Source: Phaeoceros laevis (taxonomy: Eukaryota; Anthocerotophyta; Anthocerotopsida; Notothyladales). Taken from it: a stretch of DNA of 24,077 bases. Location: contig JBNGIQ010009353.1 of the NCBI GenBank assembly GCA_049999765.1, forward strand, positions 9,554 to 33,630. The letters run 5' to 3'. A model generated the notes under the pieces. It did no database searches. It was not told the DNA's origin and saw only the letters and a program-made list of their open reading frames with translations. Made by a program: the position numbers and the translations under genes. Below, piece after piece: positions 1 to 9,078 of this stretch; within the stretch, counting starts at the first letter, position 1; every line of letters begins with the position of its first letter.

Positions 1-622
1 GCAAGGGAGGCTGCACAAAATGCTTTAGAGGGGGATAGCGGTGTTATTCAGAGAGATGAGGTGCACAGCGAGGAGCTAAAGTAGCGAGAAAACGTGCCGT
101 CTAGGCATTCTTTATGTTTAGGTGCAGTCTTGGGAAATGAATCTGTGGCCAAGTGTAGGCAGGATCTTGACCCGACTATGGACATGGGCTTTTGAGTGTG
201 GATAAGTGCATCATTGACAAGCCAAATTTGTGCTCCACTTGTGGCAAACAGCTGTCTGCGGTTGGAAGTTCGAGCAAGCCGCTGATGGTTGGATGCTGGT
301 GCTATGAGCATGCTTTTGCCCTAATGTTGGTAATGAAAGGAATGCTCCTCTACTGGGGAATGCAGACTATGGAACACTAATGGATGGAAGGAAGGCTTCG
401 ACCAGGAGCAAGAGACAGGAAGCTAGGAAAGGACGCTACGTTGCAACAGGACTGGCTCCCCATTCAAAGTTCTTCACCACGTGTGCCTTCTCACCTGCAG
501 TCTCAAGTCTGGGACCTAGACGGCACGCTGTGTGGTGGTAACTCTTGCCAGTAAAAGGATGTGCAGTGATGTTTCAAGCCAGGTAGCCAAGAAAGCTTTG
601 CATATTCATTCATAGAAATTTG
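1..622. other. Intergenic region downstream of VWA/Cache gene A
   Basis: I see no convincing gene here. The short open frames on both strands (for example 48-311 minus and 192-380 plus) have no recognisable motif. From about 494 to 622 the sequence matches the 3' flank of gene B (about 4070-4190), including the word cctgcagtctcaag and a shared stretch just before each stop codon. This part is therefore the duplicated 3' UTR and flank of gene A. The first ~490 bases have no assigned role. Confidence 0.6.
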
Positions 623-3443
623 TCACTTGGTTGGGCTGGGCTGGGCTGAGTTGGTAAGGCCGTTAGTCTCAGACTGTACTGGTGTAGGAAGGAGGATTGG
701 TGGTGGAGGCAAGATTGGGCCCCCGTCACAGATTCCGTTACAGATGCCTGTGAATCTACAGACAACCGCACCTAGTGCTATGCCTATGATCAGGACAGCT
801 CCTACACCTCCGAACACCCCCGCGTACTTAGCTGTGTCTCTTTTGCTCGATGACTTGGTTGAAGAGTTGGTCGGAGGGTTGGTTGAAGAGTTGGTCGAAG
901 GGTTGGTTGAAGAGTTGGTCGAAGAGTTGGTTGCAATACCGCCACACGAGTTGCAGCATGCCCTCTCAGTTAATCCACTGCTAAAGTCGGTTTGGAGGCA
1001 CATGCCCGAGAACGAGCCTGCGGTGGTACAGTTGAAATAATTCTCTTCCTACATGGAAATTGGACAAGTTCATCAGACCTATTGAGCAAAGAAGTTAGGA
1101 TTTAGTGACTAGTTCAGATGTACATTGGTCAGAAGTGTACTTACAAGAAATGCGCAAGAGAGAGCGGCCCCTTCTCCATTAGGGTTTTTCACTATTTCAC
1201 CAGCCTGTCTCTGAAGCAGGGCATTAGCTATGTCCCCTTGGAGGAGGGGATTCAGGGATTGAACCTGCACCTCAATGCCTGCCACGCCCACCATGTGTAT
1301 TCCATCTTTGCTCATAACTGCAGTGCAAACCAAGTGAAGTCAGAGGTTGGCAAAAAGGCACAGCCTTCAACTATGAGTGCTTTGATCTTATTAGCACTGA
1401 ACAGGTAAACAAGTGAACAAATAAACAAGTACCTGGGTAGGTGACCTGGATGACAGGACCAAGACCATCGAAGTCTAGGAAACGAGGTTGCCAAAACGAC
1501 TGGTTAAATTTTGCCAGATGAGTCCTGGCAAAAAAGGAGTAAAGGGACTTGACTCCATACAGCGGGTTCTGCAAATTGGCCATGGGCTCATATGAGCCAT
1601 TGACGGCACAAGCTATCTGAGTGATATTGAGGTTCGCTAAATCTTTGGGGTCGCTCGGGACTCCAATGCCGTACATGAGAACAAACACCTTCTGCGCCAC
1701 AAGCTCCTGGAGCACAGGTTCCAGCTCTGTAATGTTGACAGAGCCACCGAACTTTCCAGCCGTGAGTACCACCACAACCTGCTATGGACGGCCAGCTCTC
1801 GTTAGTTATTTGGTCAGAAAATCGTCAAGCTGCTTCGGTGACAACGGAAATAACTGCACCTTCATGGCATCCGGGGGAGCTGCCCTAAGTTGTGAGAGAG
1901 CTTCGGAGAAGCCAGCAGTTATATTGGCTGGGCCTGGATTGCTTGACAAAGACAAATTTCGAACTGCCTCCACTAAAGAAAGCAGCTCTTGGCTCTCTGT
2001 ATCCAGACCAGTCTCAGGCACCTTAAACTGAGGCAGGGAGTGAATGCACACAACAGTGAAGAAAATGTCAGAATGAAGCCACGTTTTCAGTTGAGTTCAA
2101 ATAGGCCCACTGGGTTACATCGGAGGCCATACCTGTCCACCCAACTCCACTGCCGACGCTGTGGGGCCAAATGTCACCACCGAAACCACATCAGTTGGCG
2201 TCAATGTATGCAATACCTGCACCGTGGTTGATACACCAATCTGCAAAAGGGAGGAGCCAGTGGTGATTGCGCCTTGAATGCTGCCCATTGACTGACTGGA
2301 GTCGAGAAGAATGACCAGGCTCTTTTTGATGGAGATGGCTCCATTGTACCTATCAGCGCAACAGCAACCTTGATCCTATACATTTCATTTTGGTTTTGCA
2401 TCTAACCGTACACCCATATATACATGTCTGCTCAGATATTGCGTGCTTACCATGGCCTTTGTCTCGCATCATACGTTTGGCAGTTAGGGACGGTCTGTGA
2501 GCCACGCATATGCATCTCGTTACAACAGGCACTCATGTTTTGGGCTCTCACAACAAGGCACAAAAAGTGTAATACAATTGCCTGCCGTTCGAACTGGGTT
2601 CATCTGGAAAAGCTTACACGCCCGGGATAGAAACGGTGAGTGCCTTCCACTGTGCCCAGCACATAGTTGAAAAACTCGGTTCCACCCCGATCTTCCTTAC
2701 CGAAGGATCGGAAGACGCCATCCAGAACTTTCTGGGTGCACAGAGCATTCCTCACCTCTGAAGGAACCCCACTCAAATTCTTGATCGGGATCCTAGCTAG
2801 CGGAAACACACACACAGTGTCACGGGTCTGAAGCTGATTCTACAATTCTAGTCTAAATTGCAGCTGGTCATCAGCTCCCATTCCACACAGGTTTCTACTG
2901 TGATCCATGCGTACCTCACGAAGCTTTCTTCATAGGACACAAGTCCCACGTTGCAGATGTCGTTTTCGTCTATAATGCAATTCGTGTTGTTAACAATGGT
3001 TGCGCATTCCAGCGTCTCCACCTGGCCCGTTGCGAACTCGCAAGCTCCCCTGGAGCAACTCTCTGGAAGTTCGCAGTTGGCCAGGTTCGCTGCGTAGTAC
3101 CACCCGACTCAGAATTCATTGGCACTTGTAACCATTGTGAACTCTGCAAAGATTTCAGAATATGTATACAAGATAATTTCAGCAGGGCTAACTAGATGGA
3201 TTCGACCGTACTACACGTCTCCTCGTAGTTGATGCTTGCATTTCCGGCTATCAGCCTGACCTGCAATTCCTTGGCGTTCAGGAAAACCTCGATGGGAGGT
3301 GTCTGGGCTTGGACAAGTAACGTCAAAACACTAGGACCTAGGATGACCACGCAGATCCAAACTGCGGCGCATGCTGCTAACTTGAACTCCGCCTCCTCTC
3401 CGTTGCGCCTCCTTGACGGACTACTGCAGACTGCACCGGCCAT
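623..3443 (-). CDS. VWA/Cache-domain type I membrane protein, copy A (alpha-2/delta or CACHD1-like)
   Basis: Nine exons, 657 aa: 3443-3212, 3107-2915, 2792-2618, 2494-2451, 2349-2133, 2027-1860, 1778-1433, 1317-1145, 1048-623. All introns are GT-AG and all phases fit. Residues 1 to about 50 hold a hydrophobic signal segment (VWICVVILGPSVLTLLVQAQ). A Cys-rich region follows, then the RFYPGR and YDARQRPWY blocks that precede the VWA domain in alpha-2/delta-type proteins. The VWA domain begins near residue 220 with metal-site motif DSSQS (D231). A region after the VWA (FWQPRFLDFDGLG, then GVAGIEVQV) matches the Cache-like part. Exon 9 adds a CCNSCGG cysteine cluster, an Asn/Ser/Thr repeat, one membrane span and a Pro-rich tail. 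Odd points: the usual TDG metal-site motif reads TAG (Ala350), and the Asn/Ser/Thr linker is expanded compared with copy B. Predicted role (inference): cell-surface ligand binding or an ion-channel accessory subunit. The family match is by motif order only. Confidence 0.87.
850..938 (-). repeat. Minisatellite coding an Asn/Ser/Thr-rich juxtamembrane linker
   Basis: Degenerate 12- and 24-base repeats (plus-strand units such as gttggttgaagagttggtcg) lie within exon 9 of copy A. Read on the minus strand they encode TNSSTNSSTNPS-like repeats with several N-x-S/T sequons, directly before the membrane span. Copy B lacks the expansion and copy C has no such tract. The repeat keeps the reading frame. 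Confidence 0.85.
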
Positions 3444-4190
3444 TGTCTTGCGAGATCGTCCTGGTTTCGGCCCGATCCTTGTCGTTGCCTTGTCCCCTTT
3501 GCTCTCGCCTCAACGGGAGGCCGGCCGGTCCCAACCGGACAGTGCCTATCCATCTCCTTGCTCATGCGGGTCTGGCGCCTGGGGCCCACGGGATACCGGT
3601 TGCTGCTCACCGGGGGAAGGGCTACACTACCTCCTCTCTCTCTCCTCTCTCCCGCCACGCGCGAGCATGCCAAGTTGCCAACCTATGTGGCGACCTGGTC
3701 AAGTCTTCAATCCAAATAGACTACCTTCTTAGATACGACACAATGACATGGCTTATCCAAGTTACCTTCCTCCTTCTGGTGCTGATGTCAGAACGCACCT
3801 TGTTATTATTAGACTACTACGTACAGGTAGTGGCTTTGAAGTTCCTTCACAAAACGGCGGAGTCAAGATGCTCCAGGTTTTGCAAGATTGCCCATGTCTC
3901 ACAGCACAGGGTACTAAAGACCCGGTTTGAGATGCTTACACATTCAGGGCTGCCTACACTTTAGGAATCGAGTGCAACTTGACTGTGCAACAACGCCGCT
4001 CAAGGGTTTGAAAATATGCATCTTGAATTGGCAGCCAACTTTCCCAGCTTCCTGTCCAAGTTCTTCTCGCCTGCAGTCTCAAGTTTGAGACCTGGACGGC
4101 ACACTGTGTGGCGGTAACTCGTGCCAGTAAATGAACATACGGTGATCTTTCAAGCTAGGTGGCCATGAAGGCTTTGCACATTCATTCTTT
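3444..4190. other. Intergenic region between VWA/Cache copies A and B
   Basis: This holds the presumed promoter and 5' UTR of copy A (3444 to about 3751) and the 3' flank of copy B (about 4070-4190). There is a pyrimidine-rich CT tract near 3631-3652. Several long plus-strand open frames (for example 3413-3964) cross this GC-rich stretch but lack recognisable motifs and overlap exon 1 of copy A, so I do not call them genes. I see no clear TATA box. Confidence 0.55.
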
Positions 4191-7103
4191 TCATAGAAAT
4201 TTGTCGCTTGGTAGGGCTGGGCTGGTAGTCTCAGACTTTGCTGGTGTAGGAAGGAGGATTCGCGGTGGAGGTAAGACTGGGCCCCCGTCACAGATTCCGT
4301 TACAGATGTCTGTGAATTTACAGACCGCAACAAGAATGAAGATCATGACAGCTCCTCCTAGACCTCCGAACACCCCTGCGTAAATAGCAGTATTGCTTTT
4401 GCTCGAGGACTTGGTAGAAATACCGCCACACGAGTTGCAGCATGCCCTCTCAGTTAATCCACTTTTGAAGTCAGTTTGGGGGCACATGCCAGTGGACAAG
4501 CCTGCGCTGGAGCAAGTGAAAGAGTTGCCTTCCTACATGGGAATTGAACAAGGTTCATCATCAGCCATATTGTGCAAAGGGGTAAGGATCTACTCACTAG
4601 TTCATACATGTACATATGTCAAGAGTGTACTTACAGGAAAAGTGCAAGAGAGAGCAGCCCCTTCGCCATCAGGGTTGATCACTGTTGCACCTGCCTGTCT
4701 CTGTTGCAGGGCACCATCTAAGCCCCCTTGCAGAAGGGGATTGAGGGATTGAACCTGCACCTCGATGCCTGCCACACCCACCATGTCTAATCCATCTTTG
4801 CTCATAACTGCAGTGCAAACCAGTTGAAGTCAGAGGTTGGCAAAATGCACATCCTTCAGCTCAGGTGAAGTCCTTGAATCTCAACAGTGAACAGACAGAC
4901 CAGTACCTGGGTAGGTGACCTCGATGACAGGACCAAGACCATCGAAGTCTATGTACCGAGGTTGCCAAAAGGGTTGGCCAAATTTTGCCAGATGAGTCCT
5001 GGCAAAAAAGGAGAAGAGGGACTTGACTCCATAGAGCGGGTTCTGCAAACTGGCCATGGGCTCGTGTGAGCCATTGACGGTACAAGCTATACGAGTGAGG
5101 TTCGCTAAATCTGCGGGGCTGCTCGTGACCCCAATACTGTACATGAGAACAAACACCTTCTGCTTCACAAGCTCCAGGAGCACAGGTTCCAGCTCTGTAG
5201 GGTTGACAGAGCTACCAAACCTCCCATCTGTGAGGACCACCACAACCTGCTCTGGACAGCCAGCTTTCGGTTACTGTTAACTTGCACTTCAGAAGTTACG
5301 CCAAGAACTTTGCCTCTTCAGAATGGGAGTGGTTAACATGGAAATAACCGCACCTTCATGGCATCCGAGGGAGCTGCCGTAAGTTGTGAGAGAGCTTTGG
5401 AGAAGCCAGCAGTTATGTTGGCTGGGCCTGGATTTTGTGACAAGGACAAACTTTGAACTGCCTCCACTACAGAGAGGAGCTCTTGGCTCTCTGTATCCGG
5501 ACCTTCTACAGGCACACTATACTGAGACAGGGCGTGCATGCCCACAAGAGTGTAGAAAATGTCAGAACATGTAAGCCGACGTTGTCAGGGAAGTTGAAGT
5601 AGGGCTACTGGGTTGCGGGCCAAGCTATTGACTGTGCATCGGAGGATATACCTTCCCGCCCAACTCCACTGCCGATCCTGTGGCATCAAATGTCACCACC
5701 GAAGCCTCATCAGTGGGCGTCAATGTGTGCAATACCTGCACCGCGGTTGACACACCAATCTGCAAAAAGGAGGAGGCAGTGGTGACTGCGCCCTGAATGC
5801 TGCCCATCGTCCGACTGGAGTCGAGGAGGATGACCAGGCTCTTTTTGATGGAGATGGCTCCATTGTACCTATCAGCGCAACAACAACCTTGATCATTGGG
5901 TTTGCATCTAAACCTACACCCATATACACGTCTGCTCAGATATTGGCTGCTTACCACGGCCTTTGTCTCACATCATAGGTTTGGCAGTTGGGGACTGTCT
6001 GTGAGCCACGCACATGTATCTCGTGAAAACAGGCACTCGAACATTTCAAGCGTAATACGATTTGCCTGCCGAACTGGGAAAGCTTACACGCCCTGGATAA
6101 AAACGGTGAGTGCCTTCCACTGTGCCCAGCGCATAGTTGAAAAACTCGGTTCCGCCCTGATCTTCCTTCCCGAAGGATCGGAAGACGTCATCCAGGATTC
6201 TCTGGCTGCACAGAGCATTCTTCACCTCGGAAGGAACCCCACTCAAATTCTTGATCGGAAACCTAGGTATGAGAAACACAAACACAGTAGATATCAAGGG
6301 CCCGAAGCTGATCATGATTCTCATCAACGTTGCAACTGGTAAGCAGCTCCCACTCCACACAAGTTTCCACTGTGATCCATGCTTACCTCACGAAGCTCTC
6401 TTCATAGGACACAAGTCCCAAGTTGCAGATGCCGCTTTGGGTTACGCAATTCGTGTTGTTAACGATGGTTGCGCATTCCAGCCTCCCCACCTGTCCCGCT
6501 GCGAACTCGCAAGCTCCCCTGGAGCAGCTCTGCGGAGGTTCGCAGGTGGCCAGGTGCGCTGCGTAGTACCACCCCACTCAAAATCCTTGGCACAACAGTT
6601 GTGAACTCTGCAAAGCTTCCAGGAATTGCACACAAGATCACTTCAACAAGCTTGATGGATTTGACCGTACTGCAAGTCTCTTCGTAGTTGATGGTTGCAT
6701 TCCCGGCTATGAGCCGGACCTGCAATTCCTTGGCGTCCAGGAAAACCGTGATGGGAAGTGTCTGGGCTTGGACCAGCAGCGCCAAAACACTGAGACCTAG
6801 GATGATCACGCAGATCCAAACTAGGCATGCTGCTGACGACTTGGAATTCGACTGAGGACTCTCCATCCCGCCTCCTTGACAGAGTACTAGCACTGTACAC
6901 TGCACAGGCCATATCTCGCCCGTCCTCTTTCCAGACTTATCCTGCTGGCCAGGACCTGCCTTGTCCAAATGGCTCTCACCTAAAGTCAACGGCAGTACCC
7001 GCGGACCCGGACCCCAACGCGCGAGACCTCTAAATAGGTATAGTAACGAGTCTAATGACTTGGCCAAGTCTTTAGTACCTTCTTAGATACGTTATGACAT
7101 GGC
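4070..7103 (-). repeat. Tandem duplication unit 2 (carries VWA/Cache gene B)
   Basis: Partner of the unit at about 494-3751. Exon lengths match unit 1 exactly for exons 3, 4, 5, 6 and 8 (175, 44, 217, 168 and 173 bp). They differ by multiples of three in exons 1, 2, 7 and 9. Introns and both flanks are also recognisably similar. Confidence 0.8.
4191..6866 (-). CDS. VWA/Cache-domain type I membrane protein, copy B (alpha-2/delta or CACHD1-like)
   Basis: Nine exons, 614 aa: 6866-6671, 6576-6387, 6262-6088, 5998-5955, 5868-5652, 5521-5354, 5246-4907, 4807-4635, 4532-4191. The domain order follows copy A: hydrophobic signal segment (VWICVIILGLSVLALLVQAQ), Cys-rich region, RFYPGR and YDVRQRPWY blocks, VWA domain from about residue 205 with metal-site motif DSSRT and an intact TDG, then the post-VWA FWQPRYIDFDGLG and GVAGIEVQV blocks. 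Last come a Cys cluster, one membrane span near residues 551-573 and a Pro-rich tail. The start is less certain than in copy A. The ATG at 6912, which matches copy A's start by sequence, is out of frame here, so I chose the in-frame ATG at 6866. An upstream in-frame ATG at 7067 would add 67 residues with no obvious homology. Of the three copies, B has the most complete VWA metal site apart from Thr in place of the last Ser. Confidence 0.87.
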
Positions 7104-7592
7104 AGTGAAGGCACTCCTTACGAAGCTTCTTCGTAACGCCGAGAGAAGTCTTGGAAATGCTGCTCCAGGAGTCCAGGTCCGGAATAAACTGGATCGTGAA
7201 TTAAACTTCTTTGCAAGCAATGGGAGATGGTATTCATGATCCTGTCTTGCTGTTTCAGCTCGCTTCCAGTGTGCTCTTTACCTGCTTACAACTTCACGTC
7301 CCTTTCCTCCTTCTTGGAGCTCTTTTTAGATCCTAGCTTGGAGAATTTCTCTGAACCCTCCCTTCTAGCGTCACTTCGGTGCTGTTGCAATTCAACATAT
7401 TGATCAAGCTTTCACAAATGGCATCACAGGGTGTGATTCACACCTTCACGTCCTAGCTCAGCTCCTCCTTTCTCCTGAGGAGGCCAAAACCTAGATTAGA
7501 CTGCTTGGGCCGCTGGACAGCGAATTCACGTGCTTTGGAGCCCCAGAGGCGGTGTGGCAAAATCCTCGTCGCGGTTGCAAGGGCGTGCAAAG
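6867..7592. other. Divergent intergenic region between copy B and ATP8
   Basis: This is the shared upstream region of the minus-strand copy B and the plus-strand ATP8 gene, so promoters of both are expected. The part to about 7103 is duplicated upstream of copy A. I see no clear TATA element and no other gene in the remainder. Confidence 0.5.
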
Positions 7593-7781
7593 ATGATGAG
7601 CATGGCTGCCCGGCGGCTGAGGCCGGAACGATCTGTGGCTGCTGTCATCGCTGCAGCGAGGGCAACCTCCCACAACCATGTCATGACTCCCGCCGGAACA
7701 TGGCTTCCTGCTCAGCAGGCACCGCCGCAGGTGAAGCTGGCACCCTTTGCGGTGGGAGCGACCCGCGGTGCAAGCTCTGGA
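7593..7781 (+). other. Predicted mitochondrial presequence region of ATP8
   Basis: Codons 1-63 lie upstream of the ancestral-looking initiator methionine at 7782. They encode an Arg/Ala/Ser-rich segment beginning MMSMAARRLRPERS. A cleavage site cannot be fixed by eye; the segment ends GATRGASSG just before MPQLD. No homology to ATP8 itself is seen here, as expected for an acquired targeting signal. Confidence 0.75.
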
Positions 7782-8303
7782 ATGCCTCAGCTGGACGCGT
7801 TCACCTACATGTCGCAGTACACATGGCTCGTTGTCTTGTTCTTCGGCTACTACATCCTCATGTACAACAACGGGTTGCCCGCCTTGGCCAGAATTCTCAA
7901 GACCAGGAGGATTCTGATGGAAGACGTCAAAGCGGTGGCAAGCAAGAGCAAGGACTACGCGGAGGCGGACCAGAGCCCCCTGAACGAGGCCGCCAAGAGC
8001 AGCGTGGAGTACCTGTACAACAGCGTCAACGGCGCCTCCAGCTGGTGCAACGATGTGGTGAAGAGCTTGCAGGCCAGCCAGCTGGGAGGGGTGAACAGGA
8101 CCTACTTGGCTTCCTTGGGAGAGCTGACCTTGGCGCAGGTGATCAAGGCCACGGCTCTGGACACCATCAGCCCGTCCACCATCCAGGCACTGTCCCTGGT
8201 TGAGGCACCGGTGCAGTCCCCCGTTCACTCAAAGGTTTATGCCCTGCGTGCACAGAGGAGCATTTTCTTTGACAGGAGTAGCAAGGGCGTGGTGGAATTA
8301 TGA
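7593..8303 (+). CDS. ATP8: Nucleus-encoded mitochondrial ATP synthase subunit 8 (YMF19 type) with N-terminal targeting extension
   Basis: Intronless ORF of 236 aa from tandem ATG codons at 7593 and 7596. Residues 64-236 (7782-8303) form a complete plant-type ATP8/YMF19. They start with MPQLDAFTY and continue with one membrane span (about 75-94) and NNGLPALARILK. The long plant-specific C-terminal region includes SSVEYLYNSVNGASSWCNDVVKS (given here only as a landmark: residues from about 145), SLGELTLAQVI and SPSTIQA. About 173 aa is the usual size of the mitochondrially encoded bryophyte protein. Residues 1-63 are extra: rich in Arg and Ala with no acidic residue except one Glu near position 12, typical of a mitochondrial presequence. 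The protein belongs to the F1Fo ATP synthase membrane sector in the inner mitochondrial membrane. Its GC-rich codons and intron-bearing nuclear neighbours argue for a functional gene transfer, not an inserted mitochondrial fragment. Confidence 0.93.
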   Translation: MMSMAARRLRPERSVAAVIAAARATSHNHVMTPAGTWLPAQQAPPQVKLAPFAVGATRGASSGMPQLDAFTYMSQYTWLVVLFFGYYILMYNNGLPALARILKTRRILMEDVKAVASKSKDYAEADQSPLNEAAKSSVEYLYNSVNGASSWCNDVVKSLQASQLGGVNRTYLASLGELTLAQVIKATALDTISPSTIQALSLVEAPVQSPVHSKVYALRAQRSIFFDRSSKGVVEL

Positions 8304-9078
8304 GTATCTCAGGGAAAGCTGTTTGGCCACCAGGGAAGTGTTGAGGAAGATGCAAAGATCGGCAGGTTTTTGGAACTGGTGCTGGCAGACTGCTCAAAGT
8401 GTGCTGTAAAGGTTGTTACTAGGTTTTGCATGTTTCACATGGGGCAAGTCTGGCAGGTGCACCAGTGCTGTAAGAAATCGGAACTTGGATCAGGCATCTC
8501 TAAGCTGGAAGAAGAGGAGGAGCCTTTGTTTTGGCTGTATACTTCTTCAGTCTGCAGGCATGCTGGAGTAGAGTTTTTGATGTGATTTTTTGTACATAGC
8601 CCTGGTCTTGCAAAGCGACTTTGGTCACCAATATCCTTGTTTAGGAGAAAGAGCTGTATCCGAACCCTCTTCGGTAGCATCAGCCCTTTTGGCGTCTGGA
8701 AATATCGTACTGATGGAGGTGTTGAGTGATGTTCAGCGTTCAATGAACTTTACCCCGCGGTCTCATGAACTTCAGCCACCTGTCTTCTGAGTTGTAATCG
8801 GCCATAATATTATCCCACGTCAATGACGTCATTGCATTCAATACATTTTTCTCCAGATTGGGGAAGCTTCAGAAACCGAGAGGCAAGTACAGCGTAGAAG
8901 GCCGAGCGGATAGTGGTAGTAAAAGACCAAGAAGATAGGCCACCGCACGGCCTGTCAGGCGCCATTAAGCCGCTTCACGAAATAGGGGAGGAGGTTCCCA
9001 CCGACCTGACATTGATTAGTAGGACCGATCACCTTGAAAAGTTCCACTTGCTGGGGAAGTCGCCTATAGACACAGAGT
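8304..9078. other. Convergent 3' intergenic region between ATP8 and the P450
   Basis: Both neighbouring genes end here, so it should hold their 3' UTRs and polyadenylation signals. TGTAA words occur near 8404 and 8793, but they are too short to call. I recognise no gene; short open frames on either strand lack motifs. Confidence 0.5.

Larger units (their letters stand above)
494..3751 (-). repeat. Tandem duplication unit 1 (carries VWA/Cache gene A)
   Basis: Direct repeat of about 3.2 kb, paired with about 4070-7103. Similarity runs through all nine exons, most introns, the 3' flank (shared cctgcagtctcaag at about 494 and 4069) and the 5' flank (shared taccttcttagatacg at 3723-3738 and 7077-7092). 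Conservation of noncoding sequence points to a recent segmental tandem duplication. Boundaries were judged by eye and are approximate. Confidence 0.8.

Noticed and set aside
627-1040. Plus-strand ORF with Leu/Val/Glu repeats, like a coiled-coil repeat protein
   Set aside because: It is the antisense reading of the Asn/Ser/Thr repeat in exon 9 of copy A, which has spliced homologues on the minus strand.
3413-3964. 183-residue plus-strand ORF between copies A and B
   Set aside because: No motif, overlaps exon 1 and the promoter of copy A, and no corresponding frame is kept in the duplicated region upstream of copy B.
7491-8228. 245-residue minus-strand ORF
   Set aside because: It lies antisense to the ATP8 gene; the plus strand has a clear family match and the antisense frame is a by-product of GC-rich codons.
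7782-8303. Passive nuclear insertion of mitochondrial DNA
   Set aside because: Only the gene itself matches mitochondrial content, the frame is intact, a presequence-like extension is fused in frame, and codon use is GC-rich.
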